DNA from: DATBLE01 sp036555585
Lineage (GTDB): Bacteria > Actinomycetota > Thermoleophilia > Gaiellales > Gaiellaceae
Length of the DNA: 64,000 bases
Assembly (NCBI GenBank): GCA_036555585.1
Contig: DATBLE010000050.1
Location: 4,467-68,466 of the forward strand
Direction: 5' to 3'
Both the position numbers and the translations under genes were made by a program. This document shows, in pieces, positions 58,135 to 64,000 of this stretch (position 1 is its first letter; every line of letters begins with the position of its first letter). Under the pieces are notes generated by a model. The model saw nothing but the letters and a program-made list of their open reading frames with translations, did no database searches and was not told where the DNA came from.

Positions 58135-58140
58135 ATTGTA
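58135..58140 (-). promoter_or_regulatory. -10 element of ispG
   Basis: On the minus strand TACAAT, near-consensus, ends six bases before the GTG at 58128. This is one of the clearest leaderless-type promoters in the window and decides the ispG start. Confidence 0.6.
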
Positions 58141-58200
58141 GTTGGGCACTTCGCCGCCGCGCCCGACCTGAGCGGGCGCGGCTCACAACGGCCCGACACC

Positions 58201-58249
58201 CGCCCGAAGTCGTCATGGCTCCGGCGAAGCCGGAGCCGGACTTCGGGCG
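58201..58249. terminator. Long two-part hairpin between rseP and ispG
   Basis: CGCCCGAAGTC (58201-58211) pairs with GACTTCGGGCG (58239-58249). GGCTCCGGC (58217-58225) pairs with GCCGGAGCC (58229-58237) around GAA. It lies just after the rseP stop and before the ispG promoter, so it probably terminates or attenuates read-through. There is no T-run. Confidence 0.5.
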
Positions 58250-58254
58250 GCTGG

Positions 58255-59454
58255 TTAGCCGCCGCCCAATCTGCCGACGTCGTTCGAGATCCCGATCACG
58301 AACAGGAAGAGCACCAGCGCGATCCCGACCACGGAGACGCGCTCGTAGACCTCGCGGGCGACCGCTCGCCCGCGGATGCCCTCGACGATCGAGAAGGCGA
58401 TGTGGCCGCCGTCGAGCGGCAGCAGCGGCAACATGTTCATCAGCGCCAGCGACAGGCTGATCAGGCCGAGCACCCAGAGATACTCCTCGAGCCCCTGCCC
58501 GGCGCTGCGGTCGAGCGTCTGCGTGATGCCGACCGGGCTCGAGATGTCCTTGCGGCCCTCGCCGTGCGCGAGCCGGCCGAGCGACTTGCCGATCTCCTTC
58601 GTGACGACTCCGGTCAGCTTCAGCGACTGCCAGGCCGACTGTCCCAGGCCGAGGTCCTGTCCGCGGAGAACGAACCCGAGCCGGTAGGCGCCGTCGATCA
58701 CCCGGGGCTGCACGGGCGGCAGGGAGACGAGCTGCGAGCCGCGCTGGACCGTCACCGCGACGGGCTTGCCCTTCGACCCCGAGATCGCGGAGGCGATCCC
58801 GGACGGCCCGACCTGGACGCCGTTGATCGTGACGATCTGGTCGCCCGGCTTCAGACCGATCGCGGCCGCGGGCTTGCCCGCCAGCACGCTGTCGACCGTG
58901 CTCGTCGCCTTCCCGCCCCCGACGAGGAAGAGCAGCGTGAACAGCGCGACCGCGAGGGCGAAGTTCGTGGCCGGGCCTGCGATGATGGCGGCGATCCGGC
59001 GCCAGGTGTCCTGGCGCCAGTAGGCCTGCGGCGAGAGCCCGTCGAGCATCTCCTGGATCCCGCGGGAGAACCCGTCGGGCGGATGCTCTCCGCCGAGGCG
59101 CGTAAGCTCCTCGAGGGCGGCGCCGGCGGCCGCGTCGTCACCCGAGGCGAGCGCGCGCTTCAGCCGCTGGAGCGGAGCCGTGAGCTCGGGACGTTGCTGG
59201 AGTGCACGCCCGAAGTGCGCGTCGACATCGGACGGCGCCGGTCTCTGCATCCCGGGGATCTTCACGTAGCCCCCGAGCGGGACCGCCCCGAGCCCGTACT
59301 CGATTCCGTTCCGGTTGACCTTGGCGATCGCGGGCGGGAACCCCACGTAGAAGCGGCGCGGCCGCATGCCGACGGCGATCGCGGCGAAGAAGTGTCCCGC
59401 CTCGTGGATCAGGATCAGGAACCCCAGCCCGACGATCGCGACGAAGACATTCAT
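58255..59454 (-). CDS. rseP: Site-2 intramembrane protease RseP/RasP
   Basis: A membrane metalloprotease that cleaves transmembrane anchors of anti-sigma factors and signal peptides. The 399-aa protein has the zinc motif HEAGH (residues 17-21), a second motif MLPLLPLDGGH (about 348), one PDZ domain (about 195-270; IGLKPGDQIVTINGVQVGPS) and four membrane helices. Between GGYVKIPGM and the next membrane helix is a helical insertion of about 85 residues (SPQAYWRQDTWRR at its end). The ATG is at 59454; dxr lies 55 bases upstream on the same strand. Confidence 0.94.
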   Translation of the reverse strand: MNVFVAIVGLGFLILIHEAGHFFAAIAVGMRPRRFYVGFPPAIAKVNRNGIEYGLGAVPLGGYVKIPGMQRPAPSDVDAHFGRALQQRPELTAPLQRLKRALASGDDAAAGAALEELTRLGGEHPPDGFSRGIQEMLDGLSPQAYWRQDTWRRIAAIIAGPATNFALAVALFTLLFLVGGGKATSTVDSVLAGKPAAAIGLKPGDQIVTINGVQVGPSGIASAISGSKGKPVAVTVQRGSQLVSLPPVQPRVIDGAYRLGFVLRGQDLGLGQSAWQSLKLTGVVTKEIGKSLGRLAHGEGRKDISSPVGITQTLDRSAGQGLEEYLWVLGLISLSLALMNMLPLLPLDGGHIAFSIVEGIRGRAVAREVYERVSVVGIALVLFLFVIGISNDVGRLGGG

Positions 59455-59509
59455 GCGCTTTCCGTCCCTTCGGGCCGGAAGGCGCCAGCTGCCCTGCCGC
59501 TCAGGATGG

Positions 59510-60577
59510 TCACGCGAGCACCTTCAGCCGTTGCGTTGCGTGCCGTCTCGCCTGCGTGTCGGCTTCGACCAGTTCGTCGAGATCGCTCGCCGTGCTGCCG
59601 TCGACGGATGCGAGCGTCTCTTCCACCACGTCGGCGATGGCCAGGAACGGCAGCCGCCCGTCGAGGAAGGCGGCGACGGCTACCTCGTTCGCGGCGTTGT
59701 AGGCGCAGGGGTAGGTTCCGCCGCGCTCGCCTGCCTCGCGGGCGAGCCCGAGCAGCGGGAACGTCTCGTGGTCGGGCGCCTCGAACTCGAGCGTCAGGCC
59801 GGAGGCGAGATCGAGCTGCGGTACCGGCGTGGCCGAGCGCTCGGGGTAGGTGAGCGCGTACGAGATCGGAACGCGCATGTCCGGGTAGCCCAGGTGCGCG
59901 AGCGACGCCCCGTCGCGGAGGCGCACGAGCGCGTGCACGACGGAGGTCGGGTGGACGACGACCTCGATCCGCTCGTAGGGCAGGTGGAACAGGAAATGCG
60001 CCTCGATCAGCTCCAGTCCCTTGTTCGCGAGGGTGGCAGAGTCGATGGTGATCTTCCGCCCCATGCTCCAGGTGGGATGGGCAAGCGCCTCCTCCGCGCT
60101 CACCGCCGCGAGCTCGTCTCTCGTCCGGCCCCGGAACGGGCCGCCGGAGGCAGTCAGGACGAGGGAGTCGACCTGCTCCGGCGTTCGCCCCTCCATGCAC
60201 TGGAGCGCCGCCGAGTGCTCGCTGTCGACAGGGAGCAGCCTCCCCCCTCCCTGCGCCTGCGCCGCGCACGCGAGCTCGCCGGCGGCGACCAGGCTCTCCT
60301 TGTTGGCGAGCGCCAGGTCGACGCCTCGCTCGAGCGCCCAGAGGGTCACCGGCAGCCCGGCGAAGCCGACGACGGCGTTGAGCACGACGTCGGGCGCGGC
60401 CCGCTCGAGCAGCTCGGTCGGATCACCCCCGACCTGGGTCAGGGGCGCGAGGCCGTCGAGGGGGGTCGAGCCCGACGCGGCGGCGACGAGCTCGAGGCCG
60501 GGATGCGCATCGACGATCTCGATCGCCTGCCGACCGATCGACCCGGTCGCGCCGACGAGGGCGACTCTTCTGCTCAC
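59510..60577 (-). CDS. dxr: 1-deoxy-D-xylulose 5-phosphate reductoisomerase
   Basis: Catalyses the first committed step of the MEP pathway with NADPH. The 355-aa protein has the NADPH motif GATGSIGRQAIEI, LANKESLVAAG, the metal/substrate residues in LLPVDSEHSAALQC, the flexible loop HPTWSMGRKITIDSATLANK, and VVVHPTSVVHALV. The GTG at 60577 lies six bases after CATACT. A gap of 158 bases separates it from cdsA upstream. Family length is normal (about 390 in E. coli, shorter in actinobacteria). Confidence 0.96.
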   Translation of the reverse strand: MSRRVALVGATGSIGRQAIEIVDAHPGLELVAAASGSTPLDGLAPLTQVGGDPTELLERAAPDVVLNAVVGFAGLPVTLWALERGVDLALANKESLVAAGELACAAQAQGGGRLLPVDSEHSAALQCMEGRTPEQVDSLVLTASGGPFRGRTRDELAAVSAEEALAHPTWSMGRKITIDSATLANKGLELIEAHFLFHLPYERIEVVVHPTSVVHALVRLRDGASLAHLGYPDMRVPISYALTYPERSATPVPQLDLASGLTLEFEAPDHETFPLLGLAREAGERGGTYPCAYNAANEVAVAAFLDGRLPFLAIADVVEETLASVDGSTASDLDELVEADTQARRHATQRLKVLA

Positions 60578-60583
60578 CGGGAC

Positions 60584-60589
60584 AGTATG
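60584..60589 (-). promoter_or_regulatory. -10 element of dxr
   Basis: On the minus strand CATACT ends six bases before the GTG at 60577, similar to the hflX element GATACT. It probably gives a leaderless dxr transcript. Confidence 0.4.
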
Positions 60590-60735
60590 ACCGCGCCCAC
60601 CAAAGTCACTCTTCCGTCATCTTCGCGTTTCACCTGCGCGCGGATTTCCTCGATACGATCGCCGCGGGGAGGAGGCAGGGTACGCCTTTCGGAGCGCGCC
60701 CGGCGGACATGTCCCGAACCGGCTGGTGCGGCCCG

Positions 60736-61539
60736 CTAGACCTTGTCGAACGCGAGGATCACGTACAGGGCCGCGACCGAGGCGAAGAGCTGGGCGTCGA
60801 TCCGGTCGAGCACCCCGCCGTGGCCGGCGAGCAGGCGGCCGCTGTCCTTCACGCCCATGTCGCGCTTGAGCAGCGACTCGAACAGGTCGCCGAGGGGCGC
60901 CGCGGCCGCGAGCGCCAACCCGAGTAGAAGCGCCTGTCCGATGGACAGGAACTCGTCGCGATCCTTGTAGAGGGCGACGAACGTGACGAAGACGGTCGCT
61001 GCGGCGCCGCCGACGAACCCCTCCCACGTCTTCCCGGGCGAGATCTTCGGAGCGAGCTTGTGCCGCCCGATCAGATGGCCGACGAGGTAGGCGAAGGTGT
61101 CGCCGACCCAGACTGCGATCAGCACGGCGAATGCGGCGAGCCGCCCGTGGTCGGGCAGGTCGCGCAGCGCCAGCAGGGCGACGAGGCCGAGACCGATCCA
61201 CGTCACGCCGAGCAGCGTCCCGCCCACGGCGACGGTCGCCGACTGCCTGGTCTCCGCGAAACCCTTGAGCAGGAACGCGAGCCCGAGGGTCGCGAACAGG
61301 CTGCCGGCAACCCACACGAAGCCTCCGGCCTGCGCGCTCACGAGCGTGAGCACGAGCCCGAGGTAGCCGGCGATCACGATCGGCCGCAACGGGCGGGTCA
61401 TCACGTAGAACTCGTGCAGGGCGAGCAGCCCCACGAGGCCGGCGAGGGCGCACAGCCACCACCCTCCGACCCAGACGAGACCCAGCACGGCCGGCAGGCC
61501 GACGAGCACGACCAGAACCCGGGAGCCGAGATTGCTCAT
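60736..61539 (-). CDS. cdsA: Phosphatidate cytidylyltransferase
   Basis: Makes CDP-diacylglycerol, the precursor used by PgsA and other phospholipid synthases. The membrane protein of 267 aa has about seven hydrophobic helices. The C-terminal CDP-diglyceride synthase signature is complete: SLLKRDMGVKDSGRLLAGHG followed by GVLDRID. SPGKTWEGFVGG also matches the family. ATG 61539 is given; GTG 61545 lies two codons earlier in frame. It follows uppS by about 30 bases on the same strand. Confidence 0.95.
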   Translation of the reverse strand: MSNLGSRVLVVLVGLPAVLGLVWVGGWWLCALAGLVGLLALHEFYVMTRPLRPIVIAGYLGLVLTLVSAQAGGFVWVAGSLFATLGLAFLLKGFAETRQSATVAVGGTLLGVTWIGLGLVALLALRDLPDHGRLAAFAVLIAVWVGDTFAYLVGHLIGRHKLAPKISPGKTWEGFVGGAAATVFVTFVALYKDRDEFLSIGQALLLGLALAAAAPLGDLFESLLKRDMGVKDSGRLLAGHGGVLDRIDAQLFASVAALYVILAFDKV

Positions 61540-61569
61540 GCGCACGCCATCTTGCGCAGCAAGACGGCG

Positions 61570-62316
61570 TCAGCGCCCGCCGAACCGGCGCCGGCGACGG
61601 GCGTATGCCCGGAGCGCGTCGCGCAGCTGGCGTGGGCCGAAATCGGGCCACAGCGTGTCGACGAAGACGAGCTCGGAGTAGGCGAGCTGCCACAGCAGGA
61701 AGTTCGAGATGCGCAGCTCTCCGGAGGTGCGGATCAGCAGGTCCGGGTCGGGCATCGCCGGCGCGTACAGCTGCGCGGCGAACGTGTTCTCGTCGACATC
61801 CTCCGGGGCGACGCCCGAGGCCACGAGCCTGCGCGCCGCCTCCACCAGCTCGGCCCGGCCACCGTAGTCGAAGGCGATCCAGAGACTGAGGCGGTCGTTC
61901 CGCTTCGTCTCGCGCTCGAGCCGGGCCATGCGCTCCTGGAGGTCGTCGGGAGCGCGATCTCGGCGTCCGATGAACCGCACGCGCACGCCCTGGGCGACCA
62001 GGTCGGGGAGCTCGCGCTCGATCGTCTCGGCGAACGTCTCCATCAGCGCTTCGACCTCCTCCTCCGAGCGCGTCCAGTTCTCGGTCGAGAACGCATAGAC
62101 GGCGAGCGACTCGACGCCGAGGTCGATCGCCGTCTCGACGATCGGGCGCAGCGCCCGCGATCCCGCGCGGTGGCCCTCTGCGACGCTGACCCCGCGCCGG
62201 CTCGCCCAGCGCCCGTTGCCGTCCATGATGATCGCAACCGCCCGGGCGACGTCAGGGCTCTCGGAGTCGTCCTGTCGCTGTGCCCGCCGAGTGATGAACC
62301 TGGTCAGCGCCTTCAC
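61570..62316 (-). CDS. uppS: Isoprenyl (undecaprenyl) diphosphate synthase
   Basis: A cis-prenyltransferase that makes the long lipid carrier for cell-wall precursors. The 248-aa protein has IIMDGNGRWASRRG (catalytic Asp, P-loop-like), VYAFSTENWTRSEEEV, the FDYGGRAELVEAA motif and the C-terminal DPDLLIRTSGELRISNFLLW. A short basic N-terminal extension (about 25 residues) precedes the core. GTG 62316 is the start. It lies between frr and cdsA, as in many bacteria; a strong hairpin separates it from frr. Chain length is not readable from the sequence. Confidence 0.96.
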   Translation of the reverse strand: MKALTRFITRRAQRQDDSESPDVARAVAIIMDGNGRWASRRGVSVAEGHRAGSRALRPIVETAIDLGVESLAVYAFSTENWTRSEEEVEALMETFAETIERELPDLVAQGVRVRFIGRRDRAPDDLQERMARLERETKRNDRLSLWIAFDYGGRAELVEAARRLVASGVAPEDVDENTFAAQLYAPAMPDPDLLIRTSGELRISNFLLWQLAYSELVFVDTLWPDFGPRQLRDALRAYARRRRRFGGR

Positions 62317-62334
62317 GTCGGGCGGTCGCTTTCC

Positions 62335-62363
62335 ATGCCGGAAATGCGCTGCATTTCCGGCAT
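62335..62363. terminator. 13-bp perfect hairpin between frr and uppS
   Basis: ATGCCGGAAATGC (62335-62347) and GCATTTCCGGCAT (62351-62363) flank GCT. On the minus strand it starts two bases after the frr stop and ends 18 bases before the uppS start. No T-run follows. It may set the ratio of frr to uppS expression, or be a REP-like element. Confidence 0.5.
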
Positions 62364-62365
62364 TT

Positions 62366-62923
62366 CTAGACTTCGAGGATCTCGGCTTCCTTGCGCTTCA
62401 GGAGCTCGTCGATCTTGTGGACGTGGTCGTCGGTCAGCTTCTGGACGCGCTCCTCCGCCCGCCGCTCGTCGTCGTCGCCCACCTCGCCGTTCCGCACCAG
62501 CTCCTCCAGGTGCTTCATCACGTCGCGCCGGACGTTCCGCACCGCAACACGCCCGTCCTCCGCCCGCTGGCGGACGACCTTGACCAGGTCCTTCCGCCGC
62601 TCCTCGGTCAGCTGGGGAATCGGCAGGCGGATGATCTTGCCGTCGTTCGAGGGGGTCAGGCCGAGGTCCGACTCCATCACGGCCTTCTCGATCGTCTTCA
62701 GCGAGCTCGGGTCGAACGGCTGGACGGTGAGCATGCGCGGCTCGGGCACGTTGATCGTCGCGAGCTGGTTCAGCGGCGTGGCCGTCCCGTAGTAGTCGAC
62801 CTGGACATGGTCGAGCAGGGCGGCCGACGCGCGGCCGGTGCGGATGCTGTTGAACTCGTGCTGCGTCGTCTCGACCGACTTGTCCATACGGCGAACGGCA
62901 TCCTGGATCAGGTCGTCCATCAT
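62366..62923 (-). CDS. frr: Ribosome recycling factor
   Basis: Dissociates post-termination ribosomes together with EF-G. The 185-aa protein shows the full family sequence: IRTGRASAALLDHVQVDYYG, LNQLATINVPEPRMLTVQPF, DLGLTPSNDGKIIRLPIP and the C-terminal helix HVHKIDELLKRKEAEILEV. The ATG at 62923 overlaps the pyrH stop (ATGA); a second ATG follows at once. A hairpin lies just after its stop. Confidence 0.97.
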   Translation of the reverse strand: MMDDLIQDAVRRMDKSVETTQHEFNSIRTGRASAALLDHVQVDYYGTATPLNQLATINVPEPRMLTVQPFDPSSLKTIEKAVMESDLGLTPSNDGKIIRLPIPQLTEERRKDLVKVVRQRAEDGRVAVRNVRRDVMKHLEELVRNGEVGDDDERRAEERVQKLTDDHVHKIDELLKRKEAEILEV

Positions 62924-63657
62924 CGGGCGGCTCCCTTGGCACTCGAGATCAGCGTCCCCACGCGCTCCCCGGCGACGACTCGTTCGATGTTGCCGTCGGC
63001 GAGCTCGAACACGTGGATCGGCAGGTTGTTGTCCATGCAGAGCGAGAGCGCGGTCGTGTCCATCACCTTCAGGCCGCGCTCGATCGCCTCGAGGTGGGTG
63101 AGCCGCGGCAGGAACTCCGCGTCGGGATCCTCCTGCGGGTCTCCGTCGTACACGCCCTTGACGCCGTTCTTCGCCATCAGGATCGCCTCGGCGGAGATCT
63201 CCAGCGACCGCAGCGCGGCGGCCGTGTCGGTGGTGAAGAACGGGTTGCCGGTGCCGGCGGCGAAGATCACGATTCGGCCCTTCTCGAGGTGGCGGATCGC
63301 CCGTCTGCGGATGTACGGCTCGGCGACCTCGGCCACAGCGATGGCCGAGAGGACGCGCGTCTGGGCGCCGTGGCGCTCGAGCGCGTCCTGGACGGTGAGC
63401 GAGTTCAGCACGGTCGCGAGCATCCCGGCGTAGTCGGCGGTGGCCCGGTCCATCCCCGCGGCCGCCGCTTCCATCCCGCGGACGATGTTCCCTGCGCCGA
63501 TCACGAGCGCGATCTCGAGCCCCTGGCCCTGCACCGAGACGATCTCCTGGGCCAGCGACTCGATCCGCTGCTGGTCGACGCCGTACGGCCGGTCGCCCAT
63601 CAGCGCCTCGCCCGAGAGCTTCAGCAGGATGCGCTTGAAGCGGGGCTCGGCGGCCAC
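62920..63657 (-). CDS. pyrH: UMP kinase
   Basis: Phosphorylates UMP to UDP in pyrimidine synthesis; the enzyme belongs to the amino-acid kinase fold and is a hexamer in characterised bacteria. The 245-aa protein has KRILLKLSGEALMGD, ALVIGAGNIVRG, DYAGMLATVLNSLTVQDALE and AAGTGNPFFTTDTAAALR. The GTG at 63657 lies five bases after the tsf stop and is preferred over longer starts that run into tsf. The stop overlaps frr. Confidence 0.97.
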   Translation of the reverse strand: MAAEPRFKRILLKLSGEALMGDRPYGVDQQRIESLAQEIVSVQGQGLEIALVIGAGNIVRGMEAAAAGMDRATADYAGMLATVLNSLTVQDALERHGAQTRVLSAIAVAEVAEPYIRRRAIRHLEKGRIVIFAAGTGNPFFTTDTAAALRSLEISAEAILMAKNGVKGVYDGDPQEDPDAEFLPRLTHLEAIERGLKVMDTTALSLCMDNNLPIHVFELADGNIERVVAGERVGTLISSAKGAAR

Positions 63658-63662
63658 GCGGC

Positions 63663-64000
63663 CTACTCCTCCCCCACCTCGAAGCGCGCGAAGCGGGCGA
63701 TCCGGACGTTCTCCCCGGTCTTGGCGGCGATCTCGGCCCGGAGGTCCTCGATCGTCTTGCCCTCGTAGCGCTCCTCGTTGAAGTGCTTCTGGTCCAGCAG
63801 GACGACCTCCGAGGCCCACTTCTTGATCTGGCCGTCGACGATCTTCTCGACGACGTCGTCGGGCTTGCCGTCCGCCTTCGCCTTCTCGGTGAGGATCTCG
63901 CGCTCCCGCGCGACATCCTCCTCCGGGATGTCCTCGAGCGAGACGTGCTCGGGGCGCATCGCGGCGATGTGGACCGCGACGTCATGGGCAAACTGCTTGA
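63663..64000 (-). CDS. tsf: Elongation factor Ts (5' part beyond the window)
   Basis: Nucleotide exchange factor for EF-Tu. Only the C-terminal 112 codons are inside; the frame continues past the right edge, reading AHDVAVHIAAMRPEHVSLED upstream of the internal ATG at 63959. The C-terminal domain (KIVDGQIKKWASEVVLLDQ, RIARFARFEVGEE) is typical. It heads the visible tsf-pyrH-frr-uppS-cdsA-dxr-rseP-ispG-proS series; rpsB would be expected outside the window. Confidence 0.95.
   Translation of the reverse strand, partial: KQFAHDVAVHIAAMRPEHVSLEDIPEEDVAREREILTEKAKADGKPDDVVEKIVDGQIKKWASEVVLLDQKHFNEERYEGKTIEDLRAEIAAKTGENVRIARFARFEVGEE

Noticed and set aside
58129..58149. ispG start at 58149
   Set aside because: The added codons coincide with the TACAAT hexamer, and the family N-terminus begins around the GTG at 58128.

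Overview
The window is one continuous stretch of very GC-rich chromosome, roughly 70% G+C by eye, with dense genes, 4-base start/stop overlaps and many GTG starts. Gene content points to an actinobacterium: lipid II amidation genes murT-gatD, a GarA-like FHA protein followed by a MerR regulator, a single-motif RsiG-like protein, recA-recX, and two primary-type sigma factors. An Ig-like secreted protein, a ferritin-like protein and the overall repertoire resemble deep-branching Thermoleophilia (Gaiellales/Solirubrobacterales). That class assignment is inference, because no rRNA is present. No prophage, insertion sequence or CRISPR array was seen. The window is mostly housekeeping chromosome.

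Layout. 1-10.6 kb: the 3' end of ftsK, then a nucleoside salvage block (PfkB sugar kinase, nucleoside hydrolase, ferritin-like protein, BMP-type binding protein, ABC ATPase, two permeases). 10.6-16.6 kb: rodZ-like, cinA, thpR, recA, recX, rny. 16.8-20.8 kb: a VOC protein, miaB, a tyrosine phosphatase, miaA and a DapF homologue whose two catalytic cysteines are both serine. 21-24 kb (minus): dapE-dapC-dapD, the succinylase route to diaminopimelate. 24-27.2 kb: an Ig-like secreted protein, hflX, dut and a Nudix gene. 27.4-30.6 kb (minus): a MetE-type protein, then gatD and murT. 30.7-34.6 kb: a helical-repeat putative DNA-binding protein, a class II amidotransferase and two convergent sigma-70 genes. 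34.9-41.9 kb (mostly minus): small secreted and membrane proteins, apt, merR, FHA, RsiG-like, a nucleotidyltransferase/phosphomannomutase-like fusion and pgsA. 42-49 kb: HutF-like amidohydrolase, GH99-like hydrolase, response regulator, a molybdopterin oxidoreductase with a helical partner. 49-53.4 kb (minus): epimerase, zinc dehydrogenase, manganese catalase, SnoaL-like protein, a 545-base gene-free stretch rich in hairpins, and tRNA-Pro(GGG). 53.5-54.9 kb: an FAD oxidase. 55-64 kb (minus): the conserved tsf-pyrH-frr-uppS-cdsA-dxr-rseP-ispG-proS run, ending in an XRE regulator.

How genes work together. The first block would import nucleosides, split off ribose and phosphorylate it. The dap genes, murT-gatD, uppS, dxr, ispG and rodZ all serve the cell envelope. 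cdsA and pgsA serve phospholipid synthesis. miaA/miaB modify tRNA together. The minus-strand Mn-catalase, dehydrogenase and epimerase genes are coupled and look like a stress or detoxification operon.

Unusual points. The DapF homologue lacks both catalytic cysteines. A palindromic repeat built on GGGACAGG occurs three times. About a dozen genes have a TANNNT hexamer only 6-10 bases before the start codon, which suggests leaderless transcription. dapD, and perhaps cinA, appear to start at CTG. An RsiG-like protein carries one c-di-GMP-type motif. The gene-free stretch at 52.7 kb holds a candidate structured RNA.
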